Shown: positions 36,009 through 44,044, counted from the stretch's first letter. The stretch: DNA of 64,000 nucleotides from Pseudoalteromonas denitrificans DSM 6059 (GCF_900112265.1 NZ_FOLO01000014.1:43424-107423); one strand, 5' to 3'. The notes: generated by a model from the sequence alone, not told the origin. Made by a program: numbers and translations.

Positions 36009-36652
36009 TGGAACGAATGCGCATTGCAGTATTAATTTCAGGTAGCGGCTCAAATTTACAAGCTATCATTGATGCGTGTGAAAAACAGCAGATCAACGGC
36101 GACATTGTCGCTGTGATCAGCAACCGTCCAAACGTGTATGGCCTTGAAAGAGCTGAAAAAGCCTCGATTGAAACTGTGGTCTTAGATCACAAGGAATTTG
36201 AGTCTCGTGAAGCTTATGATAGTGCCTTAATGGAAAAAATTGATACTTTTACACCAGATCTAGTTGTATTAGCTGGTTTTATGCGTATTCTAACCCCTGG
36301 CTTAGTGCAAAAATATAAAGGACAAATGTTGAACATTCATCCTTCTTTATTGCCTAAGTATCAAGGGCTGAATACCCATCAACGAGCAATAGATGCTGGT
36401 GATAAAGAACATGGAGTTAGTGTGCACTTCGTGACCGAAGAGTTAGATGGCGGTCCCGTAGTACTTCAGGCAAAAATTAATATTTTACCTGATGATACAG
36501 CTGATAGCTTAGCTAAGCGCATACACCAAAAGGAACATATCATCTATCCGTTAGTGGTTCAGTGGTTCAGTGAACAACGACTAACAATGGAAGAAGATAA
36601 TGCAGTTTTTAATAATAAAAAACTTCCTGCACACGGCGCTGACTACGCTTAA
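36008..36652 (+). CDS. purN: Phosphoribosylglycinamide formyltransferase
   Basis: The 214-residue enzyme transfers a formyl group from 10-formyltetrahydrofolate to GAR. Visible motifs are VLISGSGSNLQAIIDAC (phosphate loop), the catalytic segment MLNIHPSLLPKYQGLNTHQR and GVSVHFVTEELDGGPVV with the catalytic aspartate. It overlaps purM at its start and the DUF3108 gene at its end by 53 bp. Confidence 0.96.
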   Translation: MERMRIAVLISGSGSNLQAIIDACEKQQINGDIVAVISNRPNVYGLERAEKASIETVVLDHKEFESREAYDSALMEKIDTFTPDLVVLAGFMRILTPGLVQKYKGQMLNIHPSLLPKYQGLNTHQRAIDAGDKEHGVSVHFVTEELDGGPVVLQAKINILPDDTADSLAKRIHQKEHIIYPLVVQWFSEQRLTMEEDNAVFNNKKLPAHGADYA

Positions 36653-37382
36653 AAAAAGTTTAAAAAATAAAGGTGCTTTAACATTAAGTTTAAGCACCTT
36701 AGTTATCCCCTCTAGCTTCGCCAATACAAGCACAGACTTAGCATCTGATTCTGTAAAAGAGTATACAGCTAAATATGATGTACTTCGCAAGGGCGAGCGT
36801 TATGGCCGTGCTACTAGGATATTAAAAAAATTAGATAATAATAATTGCCGCATTAGTTACGAAAGTGACATTGAGTGGATGATTTTTTCAGATAAGCGCA
36901 CTGAAATCTCTACTTTCCCCTGTTACGACAACCATGTTTCTCCTAAAAATTATCAAATGATCCGTACAGGCACTGGCAGAGATAAAAACTATAAAATCAG
37001 TTTCGATCGGACTAACAAGCAAGTTTTTAGCAATAAAGAAAAATTCCCTTTAAAACTCATCTGGGATGACCAACTACAAGATGGCATTTCATATCAAGTG
37101 CAATTTCGCCGAGATATAAAACAAGGCAAAACAGAATTTGATTACCCGCTTGTTGATAAAAAAGGCCGTGTTCGCCACTATAAATTTCAAGTTGTTGGTA
37201 AAGAAACAATTACGCTACCATTTGGTAATGTAGAAACAATTAAAGTAAAACGTCTATATGATAATGATAAACGTCAAGTTTCAGTGTGGTTTGCACCTTC
37301 ACTTGATTATATGATGGTCAGAACCTGGAAAGGGGAAAAAGGCGTAGAGCAATTTGATATTCAATTAAAGTCTTTGAACTGA
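36600..37382 (+). CDS. DUF3108 exported protein
   Basis: The 260-residue protein has a late signal peptide (hydrophobic part GALTLSLSTLVIPSSFA, about 26-42) and a DUF3108 beta-rich domain (KYDVLRKGERYGRATR, LIWDDQLQDGISYQVQFRRD, LPFGNVETIKVKR). Members occur downstream of purN in related genomes; the function is unknown. The start at 36600 has GGAAGAAG upstream and lies inside the end of purN, implying coupling. Confidence 0.8.
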   Translation: MQFLIIKNFLHTALTTLKKSLKNKGALTLSLSTLVIPSSFANTSTDLASDSVKEYTAKYDVLRKGERYGRATRILKKLDNNNCRISYESDIEWMIFSDKRTEISTFPCYDNHVSPKNYQMIRTGTGRDKNYKISFDRTNKQVFSNKEKFPLKLIWDDQLQDGISYQVQFRRDIKQGKTEFDYPLVDKKGRVRHYKFQVVGKETITLPFGNVETIKVKRLYDNDKRQVSVWFAPSLDYMMVRTWKGEKGVEQFDIQLKSLN

Positions 37383-37410
37383 AATACCGCAATATATAAA
37401 TAAAACTTAT

Positions 37411-37446
37411 AAACGGGACTAATCCAGCTTACGTCCCGTTTTTTTA
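37411..37446 (+). terminator. Terminator of the purMN-DUF3108 operon
   Basis: AAACGGGAC/GTCCCGTTT, a 9-bp stem running directly into T7. A clear rho-independent terminator. Confidence 0.85.
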
Positions 37447-37513
37447 TAAAATTTTACGCTCTTTTTAAATAAATCAAATCCTCGAAAAATCCATGCCTAC
37501 ATCAGGTTTATTT

Positions 37514-38278
37514 TTAGATCAGTTCACCCAGTTTAAATAACTTAAATTCGCCCTCTTCAATTTTATGCCAGTCTTCATTTTCGGTTAGAGGCCTTGTTGC
37601 AATAACAGTTACAACATCATTCGGAGTTGTTTCTTTTTGAAAATCGATGATCACATCAACATCTATCAAAGATGCTTTACCAAACGGTGCTCTTCGAGTG
37701 ATCCAATGCAAATTATTACTACAATATGCTAATAAATGTTCACCGTCTGTTAGTAACATATTAAATACCCCTTTTGCCTTCAGTTGTGGCGCTAACTGTG
37801 CAGCATATAGAAATACAGGTGCCATATCTTGAGGTTTAACAGTAAATTTCTTACGTATCTCATCTAATAGCCAACAAAATGCTAATTCGCTATCTGTATC
37901 ACCCACAGGCTGATAAAATTCAGGCTGTAAATCATCATAATCTGATAACTGACCATTATGTGCATAAGTTATTTCTTTCCCCCAAAGCTCTCTGGTAAAA
38001 GGATGCGTATTTTCTAAACAAACTTCCCCTCTGTTTCCCTGACGAATATGACTTATCACAGAACAACTTTTGATCGGGTAGTGTTTTACCAGTTTAGCAA
38101 TTTCTGACTCACAACTTGGTAAAGGATCTTTAAAAGTACGACATCCTTTGCCTTCATAAAATGTAATGCCCCACCCATCTTTATGAGGCCCAGTATTACC
38201 GCCCCGCTCTAATAAACCTGAAAAACTAAAACAAATATCTGTTGGCACGTTTGCAGACATACCGAGAAGCTCACACAT
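37514..38278 (-). CDS. Class II glutamine amidotransferase (YafJ family)
   Basis: The protein has 254 residues. The catalytic cysteine is residue 2 (MCELLGMSANVP), as in class II (Ntn) amidotransferases. Further family marks are GPHKDGWGITFYEG, SHIRQGNRGEVCLENTHPF and YAHNGQLSDYDDL. YafJ-type proteins are stand-alone glutaminase domains; the acceptor substrate is not established. It is monocistronic and convergent with the purMN operon. Confidence 0.88.
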   Translation of the reverse strand: MCELLGMSANVPTDICFSFSGLLERGGNTGPHKDGWGITFYEGKGCRTFKDPLPSCESEIAKLVKHYPIKSCSVISHIRQGNRGEVCLENTHPFTRELWGKEITYAHNGQLSDYDDLQPEFYQPVGDTDSELAFCWLLDEIRKKFTVKPQDMAPVFLYAAQLAPQLKAKGVFNMLLTDGEHLLAYCSNNLHWITRRAPFGKASLIDVDVIIDFQKETTPNDVVTVIATRPLTENEDWHKIEEGEFKLFKLGELI

Positions 38279-38934
38279 AAAACAAAAACCTTTTCAATAA
38301 CAACTGGTTGAGCTTAAATAAAATACAAATCAATTTGACAGTGTCAGTTTCAATGTCAGTAATGATTTTTTAAGCATGGAAGAATTTAATTATATTTTGA
38401 TATTCTCATACACATAGTTAAATAACAATTCTAGTTTAACCCACAATAGACCCTAACCTTTCTTCTAGACTCTAAGAGTGGCTTTTATATCCTAAAAATG
38501 TCACTTTTATAATTAGCGGCCCTGCTTCCACACTTATTCGCATGAGTTTTATATACCACAAAAAGATTAATATGATAAAGGTTAACAGTTACGAGGTGGT
38601 CTAATAATGCGGCCTACAAAGCAGCCCATTTGGTTAACGCAACATGCTAAGGGGATTTTGTTACGGTATGTAAAATCAAATCTAAAAATTTAACCAATAA
38701 CTTTAATTCATTAACGTACAGCACTATACCTGAGCTTTAAACTCTTAAAAATTATTTTTTATGCAATATTAAACAATAAAGTAAATGAATTTGAGTTTTT
38801 TCAAATTAATAACATTTTTGCTAGTTTTATTGAGTATTAATTTAGGTACAGAATATTACAATATAGGAACACTTTCTAACAATTTTAATTTCATCAATAT
38901 GCCATTATCGAGACTCACTGAAAAAGGAACGAAA
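38279..38934. other. Intergenic region before the peptide gene, no supported long gene
   Basis: This 656-bp stretch is AT-rich and falls at the left border of the accessory island. It holds one 28-codon frame at 38607-38693 (MRPTKQPIWLTQHAKGILLR) with GAGGTGG before it, which I do not call. A longer frame leading into the peptide gene from 38785 lacks a ribosome-binding site and is best read as 5' leader. Probable promoters for the peptide lie here but no confident box is seen. Confidence 0.4.
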
Positions 38935-39072
38935 ATGAAACTTAAATTAAATAAAAAGAAAATTAAAAACTTATCAAAAGATAAACATTCTTTACCAGCG
39001 AATATGACACCTCAAGTTGCAGGTGGTATTTTGTGGCCTACAAGAGCCTTGCAATGTTTTGACCCTAGGTAA
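38935..39072 (+). CDS. GG-leader precursor peptide A (RiPP/bacteriocin-like)
   Basis: This is a 45-residue peptide. The leader is lysine-rich (MKLKLNKKKIKNLSKDKHSL) and continues PANMTPQVAGG; the predicted core after the double glycine is ILWPTRALQCFDPR. The start ATG has AAAGGA seven bases upstream, and a strong terminator follows the stop. A paralogue lies at 44613-44763 with the same leader and a core sharing W, TR, C and PR. The leader resembles those of Bacteroidota/Pseudoalteromonas natural-product precursors in lanthipeptide and radical-SAM families. No modifying enzyme or peptidase-exporter is near, so the class is not decided. Confidence 0.7.
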   Translation: MKLKLNKKKIKNLSKDKHSLPANMTPQVAGGILWPTRALQCFDPR

Positions 39073-39086
39073 TCACATTCGTTGAT

Positions 39087-39117
39087 TAAAAAGCCTCGAT
39101 TATTCGAGGCTTTTTTT
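39087..39117 (+). terminator. Terminator of precursor peptide A
   Basis: AAGCCTCGA/TCGAGGCTT with a 4-base loop and T7. A related hairpin (GCCTCGA/TCGGGGC) follows peptide B at 44781-44804, so the terminator was duplicated with the gene. Confidence 0.85.
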
Positions 39118-39149
39118 CGTGCACAATAAAATAAGTTGTTTTGATGCAC

Positions 39150-39464
39150 CTAAAGTACATCGACCAACAATTGTTTAGCCTTTGTAATATCCAAATCAGT
39201 ATTTATATTCATTTCAAACAGACCCGTTTCAAAATGTGCTATAACTTCAAGCTTTGTAAATTCGTCATCTAAAATATGACCATCTTCCATAAAGCTTTTA
39301 TCATGTGCTGAAAAAAGTTTTGTTCTCTCATTTTTTAATATGTGATCAGCAATTGAGGTATAACGAAAGGGAAAGCTTTCTGTGTAATAAATATAATGGT
39401 AGTAGCTAACTTTTAATGTCCAAGCAAACAGTATTGACCACACAATCCATTTAAACTTTTTCAT
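39150..39464 (-). CDS. Island hypothetical protein with N-terminal membrane anchor
   Basis: The 104-residue protein has one N-terminal hydrophobic segment (WIVWSILFAWTLKVSYYHY) and a soluble acidic rest (FMEDGHILDDEFTKLEVIAH, INTDLDITKAKQLL). The family was not recognised. The ATG at 39464 is favoured since AAGGT lies eight bases before it. A decayed copy with frameshifts and a stop lies at 42067-42356, so this gene and its surroundings were duplicated inside the island. Confidence 0.6.
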   Translation of the reverse strand: MKKFKWIVWSILFAWTLKVSYYHYIYYTESFPFRYTSIADHILKNERTKLFSAHDKSFMEDGHILDDEFTKLEVIAHFETGLFEMNINTDLDITKAKQLLVDVL

Positions 39465-39599
39465 AATCATTACCTTGATTAGTTTTAAATAAGCATAGCT
39501 GACAGAGCCTATTGTATTATTTGTTTACATTCATCATAAAAATATAAACGAGTTGAAACCCGCTGTTTCAATATACATTTTTTGACAGTGGTGTAATCG

Positions 39600-39930
39600 G
39601 CTGTAATATTTATAAAAGAGTCCCAATTGACTTCCGTGAACTTCTTACGACCATATGAATATGATCTTCTGGTATTTCTAATTCGACTATATCTATGTCG
39701 TAATCGTAATCGTAATCGTAACCAATTCTTTGAATTATAACTTTCATCGCTTCACGATAAAGATCAGAAAAAACTTTGTGTCGATACTTAGGTATCCACA
39801 CAAAGTGATACATTAATCTAAAAACATGATGAGAATTTCTTTGAAGTTCCATGTAGTGGATACTACAGACTGAGGCAAGCTCACTCTACACTATCCAGCA
39901 CGGGGGAAAGCCCCCTAGATTTTCGCTACG
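39600..39930 (-). mobile_element. IS200/IS605-type element remnant
   Basis: A truncated Y1 transposase frame (39610-39852) is preceded, at the element's left end on the minus strand, by a GGGGG-CTTT-CCCCC hairpin (39902-39915) and the sequence CCGTGCTGG, as in IS200-type left ends. The right half of the element is missing. Confidence 0.6.
39610..39852 (-). pseudogene. Truncated IS200-family TnpA
   Basis: Eighty codons cover the N-terminal half of a TnpA of about 150 residues: FRLMYHFVWIPKYRHKVFSD and the HUH motif EDHIHMVV are present. The frame then diverges to SSRKSIGTLL and stops, so the catalytic tyrosine is lost. Before HUH a hexanucleotide (TACGAT) is repeated, giving the odd protein tract YDYDYDYDID where normal copies have YDYDID. 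It is non-functional. Confidence 0.8.
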
Positions 39931-39977
39931 CTCTGTTAAAGTGTTTAAATAAAAGTGCAATTAAGGGATTTATGTTT

Positions 39978-39996
39978 TGCTCGGTTAAACCGAGCA
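39978..39996. repeat. Stem-loop downstream of the split peptide gene
   Basis: TGCTCGG-TTAAA-CCGAGCA, a 7-bp stem, lies 24 bp beyond the original stop of peptide C. It would end the peptide C transcript but has no T-run on that strand. Confidence 0.45.
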
Positions 39997-40020
39997 GACT
40001 AATAAGCTAATTTGTTGCAT

Positions 40021-40069
40021 CTAACTAGGCGGACGATTAACAACAACACCACCACCGCTATGTATTGAT
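40021..40069 (-). pseudogene. Severed 3' end of precursor peptide C
   Basis: On the minus strand the 39 bases 40059-40021 read SGGGVVVNRPPS and stop. The preceding ten bases are the target duplication left by the IS4-type element. Joined in frame to residue 47 of the fragment at 41468-41620 they restore a 59-residue peptide. Confidence 0.75.
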
Positions 40070-41479
40070 CAATGTCATTAACTTAAGCTTAAATTACTAA
40101 TTTACAATAAGTTATCTAGTTGATAACCTAGCTATGAATTAAAAACATAGAGAAATAACCAATGAATTGTTCAGTATTTAATTCAAATAGTACGAAAGTT
40201 AACCAATAAAATTCATTCAACTGAATTTTTAGAAAATCATCGTAAAAAATCTACTGATTTCACTCGAAATCGCACGCTTACTTTTCCTCGTTTAATTAGT
40301 TTTATGTTGAACGCTCTCAATGGTTCAATTCAAGCTGAACTCGTTCGGTTTTTCAGTGTTATCGATGATAGCTACTTATCAACAAAGTCTGTTAGCACCG
40401 CTGCTTTTTGTAAGGCCAGAAAGAAACTATCTCATCAAGCATTTATTGAGTTAAATGATGATTTAGTGCAAGAGTTCTATAAAACTGCAACCATTAATAC
40501 ATGGCAAGGCCATCGACTGTTAGCTGTTGATGGTTCAGTCACACAATTACCTATCTCTGACGAACTTTTTGAGCATTTTGGTAAAGCACGTTCTCATGCT
40601 TTGATGCCTGCCGTTCGCCTTTCTCAACTTTATGATGTTAAAAATAATATTACCTTAGATTTGCAGGTAGAAAGCCACTCAACAGGAGAGCGTGAAATGG
40701 CGTTAAAGCATCTAAATAAAACTAAAATAGGTGACTTAGTCATTTATGACAGAGGTTATCCTGCCGTTTGGTTTTATAAATACCATATGCTAAAGAATGT
40801 TGATTTCTGCATGCGTATCGTTAAAAGCTCTAATATTGTTAAAGCCTTCTTAGAAAGTGGAAAATATAGTGATATCGTTGATTTTCCATGTACTGAGAAG
40901 TCTCTTCGTCGATGTAGAAAAGATAAAATATCGACAGAAACATTACGCTTAAGGTTAGTGCGAGTTGACCTGCCATCAGGTGAGCCAGAGGTTTTGGTTT
41001 CATCATTAACAGATCTGAAAGCTTATCCAACTTCTGTTTTCGCTAATTTATATCATCAACGATGGGGAGTTGAAGAAGATTATAAAGTATTGAAAAGTCG
41101 ACTTAATATTGAGAATTACTCTAGTGTTTCTGTTGAAGGTATTTTACAAGACTTACATGCTAAGCTTTTGACGAAAAACCTTGCGGCTGCTGCAATTCAT
41201 GATGCAAAACGAAAAATAGAGAAACCTAAAAACAAAAGGCTCTATGATTATAAAGTCAACTTCACCTTTGCGATAAATCAGCTCAAGGATAATGTTGTTC
41301 GGTTCACAATGAGGCTAGCTGATTTTGAATTATATGAACTATTGATAAATAAAATATCAAGGAATTTAAGTATTATTCGGCCCAATAGGAAGTTTGTTAG
41401 AAAAGACCGAAGATTCGTGCCAAATAAGTATTCAATGGGCTATAAACGTATGTGTTAAATCTTTAAGTTAATGACATTG
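40070..41479 (+). mobile_element. IS4-family insertion sequence inside peptide C
   Basis: This 1410-bp element is bounded by inverted repeats starting CAATGTCATTAACTTAA (left end 40070, right end at 41479). It is flanked by a perfect 10-bp target duplication ATGTATTGAT (40060-40069 and 41480-41489). One transposase gene is inside. The duplication length suits the IS4 family. The element has cut a small GG-leader peptide gene near its 3' end. Confidence 0.85.
40304..41458 (+). CDS. IS4-family transposase, N-terminus frameshifted
   Basis: The 384-codon frame carries the IS4 DDE core: LLAVDGSVTQLP with the first aspartate, LVIYDRGYPAVWFYKY and the YREK-like YHQRWGVEEDYKVLKSRL. The reading frame is open further upstream to 40168 and encodes typical N-terminal sequence (KLTNKIHSTEFLENHRKKS). 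The natural ATG at 40162 is out of frame with it by one extra T near 40168 (ATGAAT-T-GTTCAG). Translation could restart at the ATG 40304, losing about 46 residues, so activity is doubtful. Confidence 0.85.
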   Translation: MLNALNGSIQAELVRFFSVIDDSYLSTKSVSTAAFCKARKKLSHQAFIELNDDLVQEFYKTATINTWQGHRLLAVDGSVTQLPISDELFEHFGKARSHALMPAVRLSQLYDVKNNITLDLQVESHSTGEREMALKHLNKTKIGDLVIYDRGYPAVWFYKYHMLKNVDFCMRIVKSSNIVKAFLESGKYSDIVDFPCTEKSLRRCRKDKISTETLRLRLVRVDLPSGEPEVLVSSLTDLKAYPTSVFANLYHQRWGVEEDYKVLKSRLNIENYSSVSVEGILQDLHAKLLTKNLAAAAIHDAKRKIEKPKNKRLYDYKVNFTFAINQLKDNVVRFTMRLADFELYELLINKISRNLSIIRPNRKFVRKDRRFVPNKYSMGYKRMC

Positions 41480-41620
41480 ATGTATTGATACAGGAGGGGG
41501 AGGGACTGTTGAGCCGCCACCGCTTTTTATTGATGCCGATGGAATTTGTAAAACAATAATACCGCCGCCAGTACCACTACCGGATACTTTTTTGAGATCT
41601 TCTAGATTTAATACTTTCAT
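41468..41620 (-). CDS. GG-leader precursor peptide C, 3' end altered by IS insertion
   Basis: The present frame has 50 codons: the leader MKVLNLEDLKKVSGSGTGGG is of the LxxLxxVSG(G) bacteriocin/microcin type, followed by a Gly/Pro-rich core (SIKSGGGSTVPPPPV). The last three codons (QCH) come from the IS end. Excision of the IS restores 59 residues ending in a second repeat unit SIHSGGGVVVNRPPS, 9 of 15 identical to the first. The ATG directly follows the lipoprotein stop (TAA-ATG), so the two are one transcript. No modification enzyme is adjacent. Confidence 0.65.
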   Translation of the reverse strand: MKVLNLEDLKKVSGSGTGGGIIVLQIPSASIKSGGGSTVPPPPVSIHQCH

Positions 41621-41983
41621 TTAAATTTCTTTTTTAGTTATTTGATTTTTACTTGGGCAATACAAGTAATCAGCTAGCATGGTTAGCTCCATATTCACTT
41701 GGGAGTTTCTACCTCCATTACTTTGGTTAACAAACACTTGGCTAGAAGCGCTTAAATTCTTATCTTTTTGAGTTATAACAACTGTATTGGCTTCAAATTT
41801 AGTAGCCCTTTTTTTATACCAATTAAAACATTTAGCCCCAGATAAACTGCATGCTTCCTGTACTTTATAAACACATTGAGTGTCAGGGGTTGAAGTTTCA
41901 ATTCTTACGTATTCCCAATTTGGATATTTAGAGCTTGTACAAGCTGTAATTAAAATAATTAAGGGCAGCAATGTTTTTTTCAT
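41621..41983 (-). CDS. Small lipoprotein upstream of peptide C
   Basis: The 120-residue protein has a lipoprotein signal ending LITAC (Cys15). The mature part has four more cysteines (TQCVY, EACSL, AKCFN, YLYCP) and the segment KKRATKFEANTVVI, reminiscent of RcsF/DUF4156-type envelope lipoproteins; that similarity is by eye. A strong AAGGAGAG site precedes the start. It is directly coupled to peptide C, so a role in peptide export, sensing or immunity is possible but unproven. Confidence 0.6.
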   Translation of the reverse strand: MKKTLLPLIILITACTSSKYPNWEYVRIETSTPDTQCVYKVQEACSLSGAKCFNWYKKRATKFEANTVVITQKDKNLSASSQVFVNQSNGGRNSQVNMELTMLADYLYCPSKNQITKKEI

Positions 41984-42066
41984 GTTCTCTCCTTAGTAAA
42001 TGAATTTAGACCCATAATAGGTTTATTAAATTTTTTAGTGAGTCAGTTTAAGTTGTTTTGATGCAC

Positions 42067-42356
42067 CTAAAGTACATAGACCAACAATTGTTTAGCCTTT
42101 GTAATATCCAAATCAGTCTCTATATTCATTTCAAACAGGCCAGTTTCAAATGAGCTATTATTCTAAGCTTTGTAAATTCATCATCAAAAATAAGACCATT
42201 TTCCATAAAGCTTTTAGCATGTCCTGCAAAGAGTTCTAACCTCTCATTTATTCATATGTAGAAATTGAGGCATAGTGAAAGGAAAGACTTCTGTGTAATG
42301 AATATAACGGTAATAGCCAATTTTAAAGCCTACAAAAACCATTTAAATAGTCTCAT
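42067..42356 (-). pseudogene. Decayed duplicate of the 39150-39464 gene
   Basis: Base by base this repeats the gene at 39150-39464 and its flanks (GTTTTGATGCACCTAAAGTA after the stop, CTTGATTAGTTTTA before the start). It has an early in-frame TAG (after about 10 codons) and several small indels. Only pieces such as ETGLFEMNI remain readable in separate frames. Confidence 0.8.
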
Positions 42357-42524
42357 AATCATTCCCTTGATTAGTTTTAGATGAGTATAACTCATTTATT
42401 ATTTTTTAGTTTTAACTATTTCACAAATAACTATATACACCGAAAATTCAGTATGTTAAGTAAAGTACCAACCCTTTACAACGCGATAGGATATAAACTC
42501 TTTTGTATAATAAGAGTATTACCT

Positions 42525-43376
42525 ATGGGATATAAAATAGACAAACCTTATAAAGTTAGTGCGCACTATTTCACTAAGAATGAAGATCATGAAGCGACAT
42601 TCATGAACACAAATGAACTGAAGGCAGGCGATATTTTATTAGCCCGCAAGCTCCAATTCAAAGACCTATCATGGACACAGCAACTTGCTACAAATGTTTT
42701 TGGTAAACTAGTTACATCTGATACAACATTAACTCATGCTCCTATCTCCTGGGGGCAGTTACCTACAAAAACATTCTACAATACCGTTCATGCAGCAATA
42801 GCAACAGGAAATGAAAATAATATTCTTGAGGTAGCAGGACAAGGAAAAAAACCAGCTACCGCCCATGGGTTATTTTTAGTATATCGATTTAATAAATCAG
42901 GATTGACTACAGATGGTGATTTGCTATCTGTACTTAGTGTATTACAAAATCAAAAGAAGTTTGAACCCAACGAAATACTCCCTCAATTAGAAAAGGTTGG
43001 GGAATTAATACCAAAGTATATATTTGATGAAGCAAATACAGCTATGCAAAATCCAGGTAAATACGGACTATTAAATGGGATAAAGACTGTTTTTAGTAAG
43101 CTTCCTGATACGATAGATCCAAATGAAATGAAAACAGACATAAATCAAGATAACATGATTTGTTCTGAATTCGTTTCTCAAATAATTAACATAGCCTATA
43201 GACGTGCAATTATTGAAGCATTTGAATTACCAGCAGATAAATATGACCAAAGAGTTCGCCTTTTACCTGATGCAACAGATAGGGTTCTCCCTGGAAGATT
43301 ACATTATATAATGCAAATTTTACAAAAGTCATCATGGGACCTGAAAGGCTTCATAACCGATCTACCTCACAATTAA
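42525..43376 (+). CDS. Permuted papain-fold (YiiX/YebB-like) cysteine hydrolase
   Basis: The circularly permuted NlpC/P60 order is visible: LKAGDILLARK, then the histidine in NTVHAAIATG, a glutamate in NILEVAGQGK, and last the catalytic cysteine in NMICSEFVSQI. Such enzymes are amidases or peptidases, some acting on peptidoglycan or lipids. The N-terminus is uncertain: ATGs at 42381, 42453, 42525 and 42603 are in frame. The first lies in sequence shared with the duplicated block. I chose 42525, which has AAGAG at suitable spacing. There is no signal peptide in this form. It lies inside the peptide island. Confidence 0.7.
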   Translation: MGYKIDKPYKVSAHYFTKNEDHEATFMNTNELKAGDILLARKLQFKDLSWTQQLATNVFGKLVTSDTTLTHAPISWGQLPTKTFYNTVHAAIATGNENNILEVAGQGKKPATAHGLFLVYRFNKSGLTTDGDLLSVLSVLQNQKKFEPNEILPQLEKVGELIPKYIFDEANTAMQNPGKYGLLNGIKTVFSKLPDTIDPNEMKTDINQDNMICSEFVSQIINIAYRRAIIEAFELPADKYDQRVRLLPDATDRVLPGRLHYIMQILQKSSWDLKGFITDLPHN

Positions 43377-43442
43377 GCAGCAACATTATAATGACTTCAA
43401 AATGGTCAATTTCTTACATTAATCATTGAGTTTAATTGTAAT

Positions 43443-43505
43443 GGTTCAGGCTTGATCTGACCGTTAACCATTTTAATATGGTGTTTGTCAGGCTAAATTT
43501 GAACC
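43443..43505. repeat. Imperfect inverted repeat
   Basis: GGTTCA..CTGAC and GTCAG..TGAACC bound a 63-bp segment with an inner ATGGTT/AACCAT pair. It lies after the papain-fold gene and may be a terminator-like structure or a small non-autonomous element. Confidence 0.35.
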
Positions 43506-43555
43506 TCAACAATTAAGCTCAATGCTTCCAGTCAATCAGAATTGTTATTTCATTT

Positions 43556-44044
43556 TTATTGATAGCTTTTAAAAACTTTTGAGTAATTATCCATATTTAC
43601 AGTTTCACCTGTTTCTAGCAGGTATTTCAATCCGAATAGATGTTTTACTAAACCCTTTCCCAATTGTCCTTTCATTAAGTAAATCATAAAACGAGGCGAA
43701 GTTGAGACTAAAGAGGTCATCTTCACTTCGGTTTTGTTGATATCAATTGAAGATAGTTCATAGATAGCAGACATGTCTTGTAAAAATGGAAGGTTATGAG
43801 CGTAAACTTCAACTTTAAAACTTTTCATCTCATTTACTTCAGTTATTTTTTCAACCACATATAATTTTTCATCAAACATGCAATGCCTAGCGCTATTTAG
43901 TTCACCTTTAGTAGCATGACCTATATAGTTAGATGCCGTCATGGTTGGGTTGTGTATATGTATATCACCATACTGACTAAACAATACTTTCCATACTTTT
44001 TCTACAGAGGCGTTAATCACCTCTTTAAATTCTGATTTTTTCAT
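43556..44044 (-). CDS. SRPBCC-fold protein
   Basis: The 162-residue protein has the START-like/polyketide cyclase fold: MKKSEFKEVINASVEKVWKV, a central HNLPFLQDMSAIYEL strand pair and a C-terminal long helix (KGQLGKGLVKHLFGLKYLLE). These cavities bind hydrophobic ligands. It has no signal peptide. A GAGAG site precedes the start. A role with the peptides is not shown; the function cannot be read from the sequence. Confidence 0.75.
   Translation of the reverse strand: MKKSEFKEVINASVEKVWKVLFSQYGDIHIHNPTMTASNYIGHATKGELNSARHCMFDEKLYVVEKITEVNEMKSFKVEVYAHNLPFLQDMSAIYELSSIDINKTEVKMTSLVSTSPRFMIYLMKGQLGKGLVKHLFGLKYLLETGETVNMDNYSKVFKSYQ

Noticed and set aside
38607..38693. A 28-codon frame with a good GAGGTGG site before peptide A
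   Set aside because: The ribosome-binding site is attractive, but the peptide has no leader, signal or hydrophobic pattern and no paralogue in the window. Too little to call.
38785..38934. N-terminal extension of peptide A (hydrophobic start MNLSFFKLITFLLVLLSINL)
   Set aside because: No ribosome-binding site at 38785, while AAAGGA sits before the ATG at 38935. Peptide B has no equivalent extension.
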